This document shows positions 14,232-21,529 of a stretch of 44,603 nucleotides of DNA, one piece after another (position 1 is the stretch's first letter; each line of letters opens with the position of its first letter). The notes beneath the pieces are model-generated. The model was not told the DNA's origin. It searched no databases and saw nothing but the letters and a program-made list of their open reading frames with translations. The translations under genes and the position numbers were made by a program. Source of the stretch: a virus; the IMG/VR virus record IMGVR_UViG_3300042923_001008, positions 1-44,603 of that record; one strand, 5' to 3'.

Positions 14232-14668
14232 ACGAGATTGACAAAGGACTATATGGAAAATATATTGTACATAAAAATGACTTAACTCCGATTTATGACT
14301 GCTTTGTATTAAGACCAGACAAAGACCTTTCAGCAGTAGTGGCACTTCGAGCATATGCAGCAGCTACAGAAAATAAAAAACTTGCAGAAGATATTTATAA
14401 CTGGATTGGGAGACTAGAATACAAAAAATCACTTGGAAAACAATTAAGTGGTGGTTGGATTCCTGTAAGTGAAAGATTGCCAGAAAATCAACCAAGTTGG
14501 ATAGGTGGAACGACTTATATTATAACATTAAAAACGCAAAACACTATAGTTAGATTTGCAAAATATAAAGAGAAAAAATGGATTGGCGATTTTGGGAAAA
14601 TAATTTCAGATGATGATGTTATTGCATGGCAGCCATTGCCTGAGCCGTTCAAGGAGGTAGAAAAATGA
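14228..14668 (+). CDS. DUF551-containing phage protein (146 aa)
   Basis: The C-terminal half holds the DUF551 signature: GGWIPVSERLPENQP at about 75 and VIAWQPLPEPFKE at the end. The N-terminal half (IYDCFVLRPDKDLSAVVALR.YA) is another recurrent phage segment. The protein is therefore a fusion of two common modules with unknown function. It overlaps its neighbours by 4 bases on both sides, indicating translational coupling. Confidence 0.85.
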   Translation: MNEIDKGLYGKYIVHKNDLTPIYDCFVLRPDKDLSAVVALRAYAAATENKKLAEDIYNWIGRLEYKKSLGKQLSGGWIPVSERLPENQPSWIGGTTYIITLKTQNTIVRFAKYKEKKWIGDFGKIISDDDVIAWQPLPEPFKEVEK

Positions 14669-14832
14669 GCTGTAAATGTGCAAAATACGATGGAGAAGGA
14701 AGATTTAATTGCTCAGTAAGTGGTGATGGATGTATGTTTTTAATTCCCAATAGTAAAGCTTGTGCTGAAATATGGGAAGAAGGACCGGATGCAGAAACGG
14801 AAGATATTAGTGAGGAGGTAGAAAATGAATAG
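14665..14832 (+). CDS. Small cysteine-containing phage protein (55 aa)
   Basis: ATG overlaps the previous stop behind AAGGAGG. It has MSCKCAKYDGEGRFNCSVSG, with cysteines spaced as in a small zinc-binding fold, then an acidic tail. The end overlaps the next gene by 8 bases. No family name is known to me. Confidence 0.65.
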   Translation: MSCKCAKYDGEGRFNCSVSGDGCMFLIPNSKACAEIWEEGPDAETEDISEEVENE

Positions 14833-15310
14833 ATTAACTAAAAGAAACTCAAACGGTGGAGCTTACATGGCAATTGCAGACCATTTGTCAAAGAGAGACC
14901 AAGAACTTGAAGGTTCAAAAACTGCGCTTGAAGGCATTCTTGCTATATTTCAAAAACTTGCAGCCTACGAAGACACAGGACTAGAGCCACAAGACGTTCT
15001 TTCATCGGATGAAATGAAAAAAATAAATATTAAATTAGGACAGTTAATTGACTATATTAACTTGGAAGAACAAGGCAGATCGATTAAATTACCTTGCAAG
15101 GTTGGAGATACGGTATTTTATGTATCAGGTGGATATATTAGGGAGTTTGAAGTAATGGAAATTCATATTGGAGGAACTAAGCATAAAATTAGTTTAAGTT
15201 TAAGGGATAATGAGACTTGTATATATTGGAGAGTCTACGAAAATAACTTAAATACAAATGTATTTCTCACACGAGAAAAAGCTGAAAAGGCATTGGAGGC
15301 AGAAGCATGA
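14825..15310 (+). CDS. Phage hypothetical protein (161 aa)
   Basis: Start ATG 14825 behind GAGGAGG. It carries RLTKRN at the N-terminus and LAAYEDTGLEP at about 45, a pair seen in many Firmicute phage proteins of the replication region. A later domain has LPCKVGDTVFYVSGG, suggesting a small beta barrel, and a final FLTREKAEKALE helix. It is widely conserved but uncharacterised. It is coupled to the next gene by a 4-base overlap. Confidence 0.8.
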   Translation: MNRLTKRNSNGGAYMAIADHLSKRDQELEGSKTALEGILAIFQKLAAYEDTGLEPQDVLSSDEMKKINIKLGQLIDYINLEEQGRSIKLPCKVGDTVFYVSGGYIREFEVMEIHIGGTKHKISLSLRDNETCIYWRVYENNLNTNVFLTREKAEKALEAEA

Positions 15311-15510
15311 GCGAGTTTGTTGCAGTAAAAGGGCTAATAGTTAGAAAAGATAATATTGCATTTGTCAGCAAGAGTTTATTTAAAGATATTCAATTTGGAA
15401 TAACAACAAATAATTTCAATCAAGTACAAACAGTTACTTTCGAGGAAGATCATGAAAGAGATAGAGTATTTGACAAAATAATGGTTGCCTTAACAGGTGA
15501 TTTGGAATAG
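15307..15510 (+). CDS. Small phage protein (67 aa)
   Basis: ATGA overlap with the preceding gene. A mostly beta-rich short protein starting MSEFVAVKGLIVRKDNIAF with an acidic C-terminal helix. No motif is recognised. Its place in a tight chain of early genes supports it. Confidence 0.7.
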   Translation: MSEFVAVKGLIVRKDNIAFVSKSLFKDIQFGITTNNFNQVQTVTFEEDHERDRVFDKIMVALTGDLE

Positions 15511-15520
15511 GAGGATAAGC

Positions 15521-15742
15521 ATGAGCAAGTGGAAAACAACAGTAAAATGCGTTGAAGAGTTTAATCCAGGCAAAGGAACAACAAAAGGACAAACATACAA
15601 CGTTGAAAATGGCAGAATTACATATGACAACGGAATGCAAAGCTTCAATGAACATGAGAATCTTGAAGGATTAAATAAAGGCAACGTATCAAAGTTTGAG
15701 GAACTTAAGAAACGTGGAAGACCAAGAAAGGTAGAGGCATAA
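15521..15742 (+). CDS. Small phage protein with basic tail (73 aa)
   Basis: Start ATG 15521 behind TAGGAGGA; a longer frame from 15497 is rejected. It contains NPGKGTTKGQTYNVENGRIT, the pattern of a short beta protein seen in phages. A final KKRGRPRK is an AT-hook-like basic patch that could touch DNA. Function unknown. Confidence 0.72.
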   Translation: MSKWKTTVKCVEEFNPGKGTTKGQTYNVENGRITYDNGMQSFNEHENLEGLNKGNVSKFEELKKRGRPRKVEA

Positions 15743-15744
15743 GG

Positions 15745-16434
15745 ATGATTAAAAATTGTGGAAACTGTGAATATAGCAATCTTGCTGCAGGTTGGACACC
15801 TTGTGACAAATGTGAGAGGTTTAGTAATTGGAAATCAAAAGATGAAACTTCTGAGATTGCGAAACTAGCAAAGCGAATTGTAGAAGCAGAAAAGGAACAG
15901 CATGAAGGAAAAGACTATTGGATAAATATATGTAAAATGCAACAAAAACAAACTGACAAAGGGATTAACAAATATGGTCAAATACTTGAAGAAAACATCA
16001 AAATGACTAAAGATGAACGTATTACATATTTGCAGGAAGAAATGATTGATGCATTGATGTATTGCGAACATCTAAAATCAAATAACTGGGGATTGACTCC
16101 TAATGAGTATCAAAAGCTTGCATTAAGAACGGCTAATACTAAAGCTATGGAAGATCCAATTGAAAAAATTACAAACGGCTCTTTAGGATTATCTGGAGAG
16201 TCAGGAGAAGTTGCGGACCATATTAAAAAATTCAAATATCAAGGTCACGAACTTGACAGAGAGCATTTGGCAAAAGAACTCGGAGATATATGCTGGTACA
16301 TAGCACTACTAGCTGATGGCATAGGTTACAATCTAGAAACTGTCATGCAAATGAATGTAGACAAGCTTAAAAAAAGATATCCAGAAGGATTTGAAATTGA
16401 AAAAAGTCTACATAGAGAAAGCGGGGATAAATAA
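15745..16434 (+). CDS. MazG-like nucleotide pyrophosphohydrolase with zinc-finger N-terminus (229 aa)
   Basis: N-terminal CGNC and CDKC pairs (residues 5-8 and about 20-23) form a likely zinc knuckle. A middle segment (YLQEEMIDALMYCEHL) resembles one helical MazG half. The C-terminal part (about 125-225) has GLSGESGEVADHIKK and LAKELGDICWYIA, the E-x2-E and E-x2-D metal ligands of MazG NTP pyrophosphatases. It would hydrolyse dNTPs or alarmones to monophosphates. Phage MazG proteins are thought to tune nucleotide pools or (p)ppGpp during infection. It overlaps the SSB gene by one base. Confidence 0.85.
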   Translation: MIKNCGNCEYSNLAAGWTPCDKCERFSNWKSKDETSEIAKLAKRIVEAEKEQHEGKDYWINICKMQQKQTDKGINKYGQILEENIKMTKDERITYLQEEMIDALMYCEHLKSNNWGLTPNEYQKLALRTANTKAMEDPIEKITNGSLGLSGESGEVADHIKKFKYQGHELDREHLAKELGDICWYIALLADGIGYNLETVMQMNVDKLKKRYPEGFEIEKSLHRESGDK

Positions 16435-16847
16435 TGAATAGTGTCGTACTTATAGGCCGATTGGCCAGAGATCCTGAACTGAGGTTTGTTCCTTCAACTG
16501 GAATGGCAGTAACAAAGTTTACATTGGCAGTTGATAAAGAACTACCAAAAGACAAGAAACAAGAAGCAGCAAGTCAAGGAAAGCAGACAGCTGATTTTAT
16601 TAACATAACTGCATTTGGGAAAATGGCAGAGAATGCTGCAACATTCCTGGCGATAGGTAAGCAATGCGCTGTACATGGTAGAATATCAACTGGAAGCTAC
16701 ACAACTCAGTCAGGCGAAAAGAGATACACAACAGAAGTCATTGCAGACAGAGTTGAATTCATCGGAAGTAGTGGACAGACTCATCATCAGGACCAAGAGG
16801 ACGAAGATATATTCACACCGGTTGAAGATGAAGACATACCATTCTAG
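16434..16847 (+). CDS. ssb: Single-stranded DNA-binding protein (137 aa)
   Basis: An OB-fold SSB starting MNSVVLIGRLARDPELRF, with ADFINITAFGKMAENAATFL and GRISTGSYTTQSGEKRY. A flexible acidic linker leads to the C-terminal tip DEDIPF, the conserved partner-binding peptide. It coats ssDNA during phage replication and recruits replication proteins. Length is normal for phage SSBs. Its start overlaps the MazG-like stop. Confidence 0.97.
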   Translation: MNSVVLIGRLARDPELRFVPSTGMAVTKFTLAVDKELPKDKKQEAASQGKQTADFINITAFGKMAENAATFLAIGKQCAVHGRISTGSYTTQSGEKRYTTEVIADRVEFIGSSGQTHHQDQEDEDIFTPVEDEDIPF

Positions 16848-16856
16848 GGAGGCAGC

Positions 16857-17147
16857 ATGGGAAGACTAATAGATGAAAAAGTATTTACAAACATAAATTT
16901 AAATGTTGGACAAACATACAAAATAAAAATAGTCGAAGGAACAGAAGAAGAATTAAGAGAAGTTGAAACTGAAAAAGGAAATGTGACTAAAAAGTTCAAG
17001 ATCATCATGGTTAAAGAAGCAAAGCTAATCCAACAAACAAAACACTTCTTCGTCTTCGAGTATCAGAGTAAATCAGGCGACATGCTAAGAGCGACCATAA
17101 CGAAGTTTGACTATTACAAGCAACCAGACTTAATCAAGGAGGCATAA
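16857..17147 (+). CDS. Phage hypothetical protein (96 aa)
   Basis: Start ATG 16857 behind AGGGAGG. Beta-rich and lysine-rich, with YKIKIVEGTEEELREVE and a FKIIMVKEAKLI strand. It may be an OB-like or small barrel protein next to SSB, but no family is recognised. It overlaps the next gene by one base. Confidence 0.75.
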   Translation: MGRLIDEKVFTNINLNVGQTYKIKIVEGTEEELREVETEKGNVTKKFKIIMVKEAKLIQQTKHFFVFEYQSKSGDMLRATITKFDYYKQPDLIKEA

Positions 17148-17605
17148 TGACAATAATTGAAAAATACAGAGAGCTTACAGAATCTATTGCAGTAATTAAA
17201 TCATGTATTGTTAGCACTGAACGGGACATAAAGAAAACTATAAATACATATCAGCCAGGCGATGCAGGAGCAATTGATTTTTCAAAACCTGCTGTACAGA
17301 CATCAATATCTCAAGAGTCTTTGACCGAAGTATGGACAAGACTTCATGATTTGAATGAAGAGCTGCAGGATCTTAAGAATGAACTACAGTCATTGTACAA
17401 GCAGCGTGACGAACTGGAGCGCACTATAAATGATTTAGGTGATGTCGAGAAAAAAGCTATGATGTTTAGGATTAAAGGACTTTCTAATTGGAAAATAGCC
17501 AAGGAAATGAATTATTCTGTAAGAGGCATCGAAGAAATCTTCAAAAGAATTTATAAAAAACAAAAAGAGTGTGGTGAAAGTGTGGTGCGAAATGTAGTAA
17601 TATGA
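17147..17605 (+). CDS. Sigma-70 region 4-like / late transcription regulator (152 aa)
   Basis: A long helical N-terminal half (coiled coil around residues 60-100, LNEELQDLKNELQSLYKQRDEL) is followed by an HTH of sigma region 4 type (about 108-140: MMFRIKGLSNWKIAKEMNYSVRGIEEIFKRIYKK). This is the DUF1492/ArpU/RinA style. Such proteins close the early operon and switch on the packaging and structural genes. It lies just before the terminator at 17652 and the late module, in line with this role. The target promoter cannot be named. Confidence 0.85.
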   Translation: MTIIEKYRELTESIAVIKSCIVSTERDIKKTINTYQPGDAGAIDFSKPAVQTSISQESLTEVWTRLHDLNEELQDLKNELQSLYKQRDELERTINDLGDVEKKAMMFRIKGLSNWKIAKEMNYSVRGIEEIFKRIYKKQKECGESVVRNVVI

Positions 17606-17651
17606 TACCGTACCAAGGTACAAAAAATAATAAAGGTTCTTTACATTGAGC

Positions 17652-17678
17652 AAAGGCATCCAGAGCGGATGCCTTTTT
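17652..17678 (+). terminator. Rho-independent terminator of the early operon
   Basis: AAAGGCATCC (17652-17661) pairs perfectly with GGATGCCTTT (17667-17676) around a 5-base loop and is followed by T residues. It closes the early operon after the late-regulator gene. Confidence 0.9.
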
Positions 17679-17740
17679 AATATTGAATTACAGGGGTGCG
17701 AAACCTCCCTAAAAAATGAGCATCCATCCCGATATATTAA

Positions 17741-17833
17741 GTTTTGTAGTGGCGGAATAGGTAGACGCTTAAAACTAAGGCTTCCCGGTTCAGACATGAA
17801 GTTATGTAAGGTGCAAATCCTTACCTGCAAAAC
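17741..17833 (+). tRNA. Degenerate tRNA-Leu-like element
   Basis: GTTTTGTA (17741-17748) can pair with TGCAAAAC (17826-17833) with one G-U as an acceptor-like stem. A Leu-type D arm follows (GGCGGAATAGGTAGACGC). The T arm has GTAAGG and CCTTAC around a TGCAAAT loop. A small variable-arm hairpin (ACAT/ATGT) fits a class II tRNA. The anticodon arm is missing: only CTTA/TAAG around four bases is present, so no anticodon can be assigned. The stem lengths are off by one (8 or 7+6 bp). No CCA is encoded. It may be a decayed phage tRNA or a tRNA mimic. Confidence 0.5.
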
Positions 17834-17857
17834 AAATTTTAGAAAGAAGGTGACGAT

Positions 17858-18040
17858 TTGACTATTGGAGAGATAATTCAAAGGCAACAACCGGATGTTT
17901 ATAGGCAACTAATGAAGCTTATGAAATCCAGCAAAGAAAAGAAAGTTATTGAAGAAAAAGTTGATTTCAAACGGCTCATGGAGGATGCTCCAACATACAA
18001 GCGTCATCATGGATCATGGAGGCAGGTGCGACATGGATGA
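17858..18040 (+). CDS. Small phage protein before the recombinase (60 aa)
   Basis: TTG 17858 behind AGAAGGTGA. Starts MTIGEIIQRQQPDVYRQLMK and is rich in Lys and helices. The end, KRHHGSWRQVRHG, is a basic tail that overlaps the recombinase start by 4 bases. Similar short genes precede recombinases in this position in other phages. No function is assigned. Confidence 0.7.
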   Translation: MTIGEIIQRQQPDVYRQLMKLMKSSKEKKVIEEKVDFKRLMEDAPTYKRHHGSWRQVRHG

Positions 18041-18588
18041 ACTATGTAGAGCCAATTAGAGACAGAGACAAAATTGAAGAAATTGCTAAGTATCTCAAAA
18101 GTACAAGCACTAGGAATTATATCTTATTTGCAATAGGAATATATTCTGGACTTAGAATAAGCGATATTCTGAAACTGAAAGTAAGAGATGTTAAGAACAG
18201 AGACTCTATAACAATAAAAGAAATTAAAACTAAGAAGTTAAAGTCATTTGCTATAAACAGTAATTTAAAAAGGGAACTAAAAACATACTGTTCAGATAAA
18301 GACTCTAATGAATATCTTATTAAATCAAGAGAAGGATTGAATAAACCTATCACTAGGGAACAGGCTTACAACATACTTAGTGAAGTAGGAGCAATGTTTG
18401 GCCTTGAATCAATAGGAACTCATTCCCTTAGAAAAACTTTTGGATATCATTTTTACATGAAATATAAAGATATCGTGTCTCTGCAAAAGTTATTTAATCA
18501 TACTGATCCCAGCATTACCCTAAGATATATAGGCATTGAGCAGAGCTATTTTAATAAACTGATGAAAGGTATGGACTTTAATATCTGA
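18037..18588 (+). CDS. Tyrosine recombinase, catalytic domain only (183 aa)
   Basis: Phage-integrase fold of the XerC/D type. Catalytic residues are seen in order: Arg in SGLRISDIL, Lys in the beta hairpin IKTKKLK, HSLRKTFGYH, the NHTDPS histidine and the LRYIG tyrosine. The usual N-terminal core-binding domain is absent; the protein starts a few residues before the catalytic domain. Start ATG 18037 fits GGTG spacing better than 18016. Such short recombinases sit just ahead of the terminase in many Firmicute phages. It is separate from the serine integrase and has no obvious target here; concatemer or dimer resolution is a possible role. Confidence 0.88.
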   Translation: MNYVEPIRDRDKIEEIAKYLKSTSTRNYILFAIGIYSGLRISDILKLKVRDVKNRDSITIKEIKTKKLKSFAINSNLKRELKTYCSDKDSNEYLIKSREGLNKPITREQAYNILSEVGAMFGLESIGTHSLRKTFGYHFYMKYKDIVSLQKLFNHTDPSITLRYIGIEQSYFNKLMKGMDFNI

Positions 18589-18762
18589 TTTTTTATCTAT
18601 TTAATTTCACATAACGAGTAGGTGTTAAATTAAATATTTATAATTTGTTTAACCATTGAAATACAAACAAAAAATAATAATGCACGAGTTTAACACAATA
18701 TAGATTATAATAAACTCCATGCAAGTTTTGAAACGTAATCTTGCAAAATCTGAGGTGATTAC

Positions 18763-19194
18763 TTGCCTAAGAAAATATGTAACTATAGAGGCTGTCATAA
18801 CATCATAAAATATACTGAACGTTATTGTGAACAACATAAGCAATATGCAAATGATAGATTTAAAACTTATGACATCCTAAGACGTGATAAGAAGGCAGCA
18901 ATATTTTATAACTCTATAGAATGGATTACAACAAGAGAAGTTGTTCAAAACAAATTTAATCATATAGATGTGTATGCTTATTACATTGACAAAGTTATCA
19001 TACCCAGCACACTCGTACATCATATACATGAATTAAAAGATAATTGGGATAAGAGATTAGACATAGAGAATTTAATTCCTTTGTCTGATAGGAGTCATAA
19101 GATTATACATGAAGCTTATAAAAAGAATAAAATTGAAACACAAAGGTTATTATTTAGTTTAATGAAACGGTGGAGCGAGGAGTTTAAAGGGTAG
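18763..19194 (+). CDS. HNH endonuclease next to terminase (143 aa)
   Basis: TTG start behind TGAGGTGA. An N-terminal zinc-binding segment (CNYRGCHNIIKY then YCEQH) is followed by the HNH fold: VHHIHELKDNWDKRLDIENL and IPLSDRSHKIIHEAY. HNH proteins in this place are known in cos-type phages to help terminase cut cos DNA (as studied in HK97 and phi-type phages). The gene lies between the tyrosine recombinase and the small terminase. The 174-base gap before it (18589-18762) is AT-rich and shows no gene. Confidence 0.93.
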   Translation: MPKKICNYRGCHNIIKYTERYCEQHKQYANDRFKTYDILRRDKKAAIFYNSIEWITTREVVQNKFNHIDVYAYYIDKVIIPSTLVHHIHELKDNWDKRLDIENLIPLSDRSHKIIHEAYKKNKIETQRLLFSLMKRWSEEFKG

Positions 19195-19290
19195 GGGGTA
19201 TCAAAAAAGTATGCGAACCCGTTCCAAATACCACGTATCCATCTCCACGCAAACTAAATTCGGTTTTTGAAACGAAAGGAGGTTTTTGAC
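19195..19290. other. Probable cos region
   Basis: A gene-free 96-base gap between the HNH nuclease and the small terminase, richer in G+C than nearby gaps, with AGTATGCGAACCCGTT and CCACGTATCCATCTCCACGC in its middle. cos sites of phages with an HNH-terminase pair usually lie here. The exact nicks cannot be read, and the call rests on context. Confidence 0.45.
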
Positions 19291-19800
19291 ATGGCCGGAA
19301 GAAAAAAGATGTCTATTGAAGCAATTCTTGCAAAAGGCAATAAAAGTCATTTGACCAAAGAAGAAATTGAAGAAAGAAAAAGCAAAGAAGAAAAATTGTC
19401 CAAGCTTGCATCAGATAAAATTAAACCGCCTGCTTGGTTGTCTCCAAGAGCAAAGAAAATGTTTAAAGAGACTGTGAAGGAATTAGAGGCAATACAATTA
19501 CTTGCCAACATAGACAACTATAACCTGGCTATACTGGCAGATGCAATGGACAAATATATTAAGTGTACTATAGATTTGCATAATGCTGACTATGTTGAGA
19601 CCTATATCAATAACAAGGGTGGAGAGAGCAAACAAAAAAATCCTCTTATTACAGTGCAAATTGATTATGGAAATTTAGTTAGAAAAATTTCAAATGATTT
19701 TGGACTGACTCCAAGCGCCAGACTTAAGATTATAGACGACAATACTCCTGAGCTTTCTGAAGAAGATAAGGATGTAGAAGATGAGTTCGAAAGTTTATAA
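19291..19800 (+). CDS. terS: Terminase small subunit, P27 family (169 aa)
   Basis: Start ATG 19291 behind AAAGGAGG. The N-terminus MAGRKKMSIEAILAKGNKSH is a common P27-family beginning, followed by the PPAWLSPRAKKMFKETVKEL helix and LTPSARLKI near the end. The small subunit recognises the packaging site and recruits the large subunit. It overlaps the large terminase gene by 20 bases. Confidence 0.93.
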   Translation: MAGRKKMSIEAILAKGNKSHLTKEEIEERKSKEEKLSKLASDKIKPPAWLSPRAKKMFKETVKELEAIQLLANIDNYNLAILADAMDKYIKCTIDLHNADYVETYINNKGGESKQKNPLITVQIDYGNLVRKISNDFGLTPSARLKIIDDNTPELSEEDKDVEDEFESL

Positions 19801-21517
19801 TACGATACTTGCTGAATTAATCGATTATTCCAATGACATCATTAACGGAACGATAGTCGCATGTTTAAGGCATAAACAAGCATGTCAAAGATTTCTTAAT
19901 AATCTTAAAGCTATGGAAACAGATGAATATGACTATTACTGGAATGAAGAAGCAGCGAGAAAAATAGTAAAGTGGTATTCATACTGTAAACACAGCAAAG
20001 GACCGCTTGAAGGAAAACCTATAATACTTAATCCATGGCAAAAATTTGTTGTTTGTAATATTGAAGCTTGGAAACATAAGGACACTGATAACAGAAGATT
20101 TAGATATGGTTACATACAGGTAGCAAGGAAAAACTCAAAATCTCAGCTTGAAGCCGGTATGGCAAGCTATGAGTGTGGTGCACAAGGATATGCAGCTGCT
20201 GAAGTTTATACTTTGGGAGTTGAAAGAGAACAGGCACGAATTGTATTTGATGAAGTTGAGTTAATGCTCACAAAACCTCTCAAGAAGAAGTTTGACATTA
20301 TCCAAACTGAGATAAGACATAAAAAGAGTAAAAGTTTTATAAGGCATTTAAGTAAGAAAGCTGGTAAAACTGGAGACGGTAAAAACCCGCAAATGGCTAT
20401 CATTGACGAATACCATGCTCATCCAGATAGCAAAATGTATGATGTAATGAAATCAGGAATGATGGCCAGGGAGGAACCATTAATTGTAATAATAACTACT
20501 GCCGGACTTGATTATGAAGAAACTGTATGTTATTCAGAATATCAGGACTGTTGTAATATACTTGATGAGACTATAGAAAACGAATCATATTTTGTTATGA
20601 TTTGTGAACTTGAAAAGGATGATAATCCTTTTGATCCTTCAGTATGGATTAAAGCGAATCCTGTCCTATGCACATACCCGGAAGGCATTAAATCAATGAC
20701 TGATAATGCAAAACTTGCAAAAGAGTCGGTTGATGAAAATAAGTTATTAGAGTTTAAAACTAAGAATTGTAATATTTGGGTTGCTGGCGGTGAAAAAAAA
20801 TATTTAGATATTGCTTATTGGAAAAAATGTAAAAGAAATATTCTTCTTGAAATGTTCAGAGGACAAGATTGTTATATCGGCATAGATTTATCTAAGTCAG
20901 GTGACTTAACTTCTTGTAGCTTTGAATTTCCGTTTATAGAAAATGAGCTTAGAAAATATTTTATTCATTCTCATAGTTTTATACCTGAAAAAGTAGTAAT
21001 TGAAAAAATGAAAACTGATAATGCAAATTACGATTTGTGGATTAAAAAGGGATTACTTACATCAACTACAGCAAACGAGGGCTTAATAACTGATTACTGG
21101 TCAATGTTATTTTATATTGAGTCTCTTAAAGAAGAATTTGATTTAAATATTCGTCAAATTGGTTATGATGCACATAATGCATCAATGTTAGTATCAGAAT
21201 TAGAAAACCGTGGATACGAGTGTGTACAAATTGCACAAAGTTGTGCAAAGCTTGATGAACCAACAGTTAGTTTTAGAGACTTAATTATGGTTCAACAAGT
21301 GGTGCATGATGGAAATAAGCTATTAACTTGGTCCATGAACAATGCAGAAACAGATAGCAATAGCTTTGGAGAAATAAAAATATCCAAGAAAAGCAAGTTT
21401 AAGAGAATAGATCCAGTGGCAAGTTCAATATTTGCTCACAAATTAGGTATGCAGCATTGGAATGAATTTGACTCTATTAAAGGAACTGAGGATTATCTTA
21501 AAATGATGGGATGGTAA
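19781..21517 (+). CDS. terL: Terminase large subunit (578 aa)
   Basis: DNA-packaging motor and nuclease of the HK97 type (Terminase_1). The ATPase has VARKNSKS in place of a strict Walker A (about residue 115) and Walker B MAIIDEYHAH (about 205), followed by a coupling motif IITTAG. The RNase H-like nuclease domain has IGIDLSKSGDLTS (about 368) and a later IGYDAHNASM (about 465), supplying metal-binding aspartates. Length is normal. It begins inside the small-subunit gene and is followed at once by the portal. Confidence 0.97.
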   Translation: MSSKVYNTILAELIDYSNDIINGTIVACLRHKQACQRFLNNLKAMETDEYDYYWNEEAARKIVKWYSYCKHSKGPLEGKPIILNPWQKFVVCNIEAWKHKDTDNRRFRYGYIQVARKNSKSQLEAGMASYECGAQGYAAAEVYTLGVEREQARIVFDEVELMLTKPLKKKFDIIQTEIRHKKSKSFIRHLSKKAGKTGDGKNPQMAIIDEYHAHPDSKMYDVMKSGMMAREEPLIVIITTAGLDYEETVCYSEYQDCCNILDETIENESYFVMICELEKDDNPFDPSVWIKANPVLCTYPEGIKSMTDNAKLAKESVDENKLLEFKTKNCNIWVAGGEKKYLDIAYWKKCKRNILLEMFRGQDCYIGIDLSKSGDLTSCSFEFPFIENELRKYFIHSHSFIPEKVVIEKMKTDNANYDLWIKKGLLTSTTANEGLITDYWSMLFYIESLKEEFDLNIRQIGYDAHNASMLVSELENRGYECVQIAQSCAKLDEPTVSFRDLIMVQQVVHDGNKLLTWSMNNAETDSNSFGEIKISKKSKFKRIDPVASSIFAHKLGMQHWNEFDSIKGTEDYLKMMGW

Positions 21518-21529
21518 GGAGGTGACAAA

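Noticed and set aside
17646-17861. A 71-residue frame over the tRNA-like element
   Set aside because: No ribosome site, starts in the terminator stem, and its codons coincide with the tRNA-like arms; read as chance.
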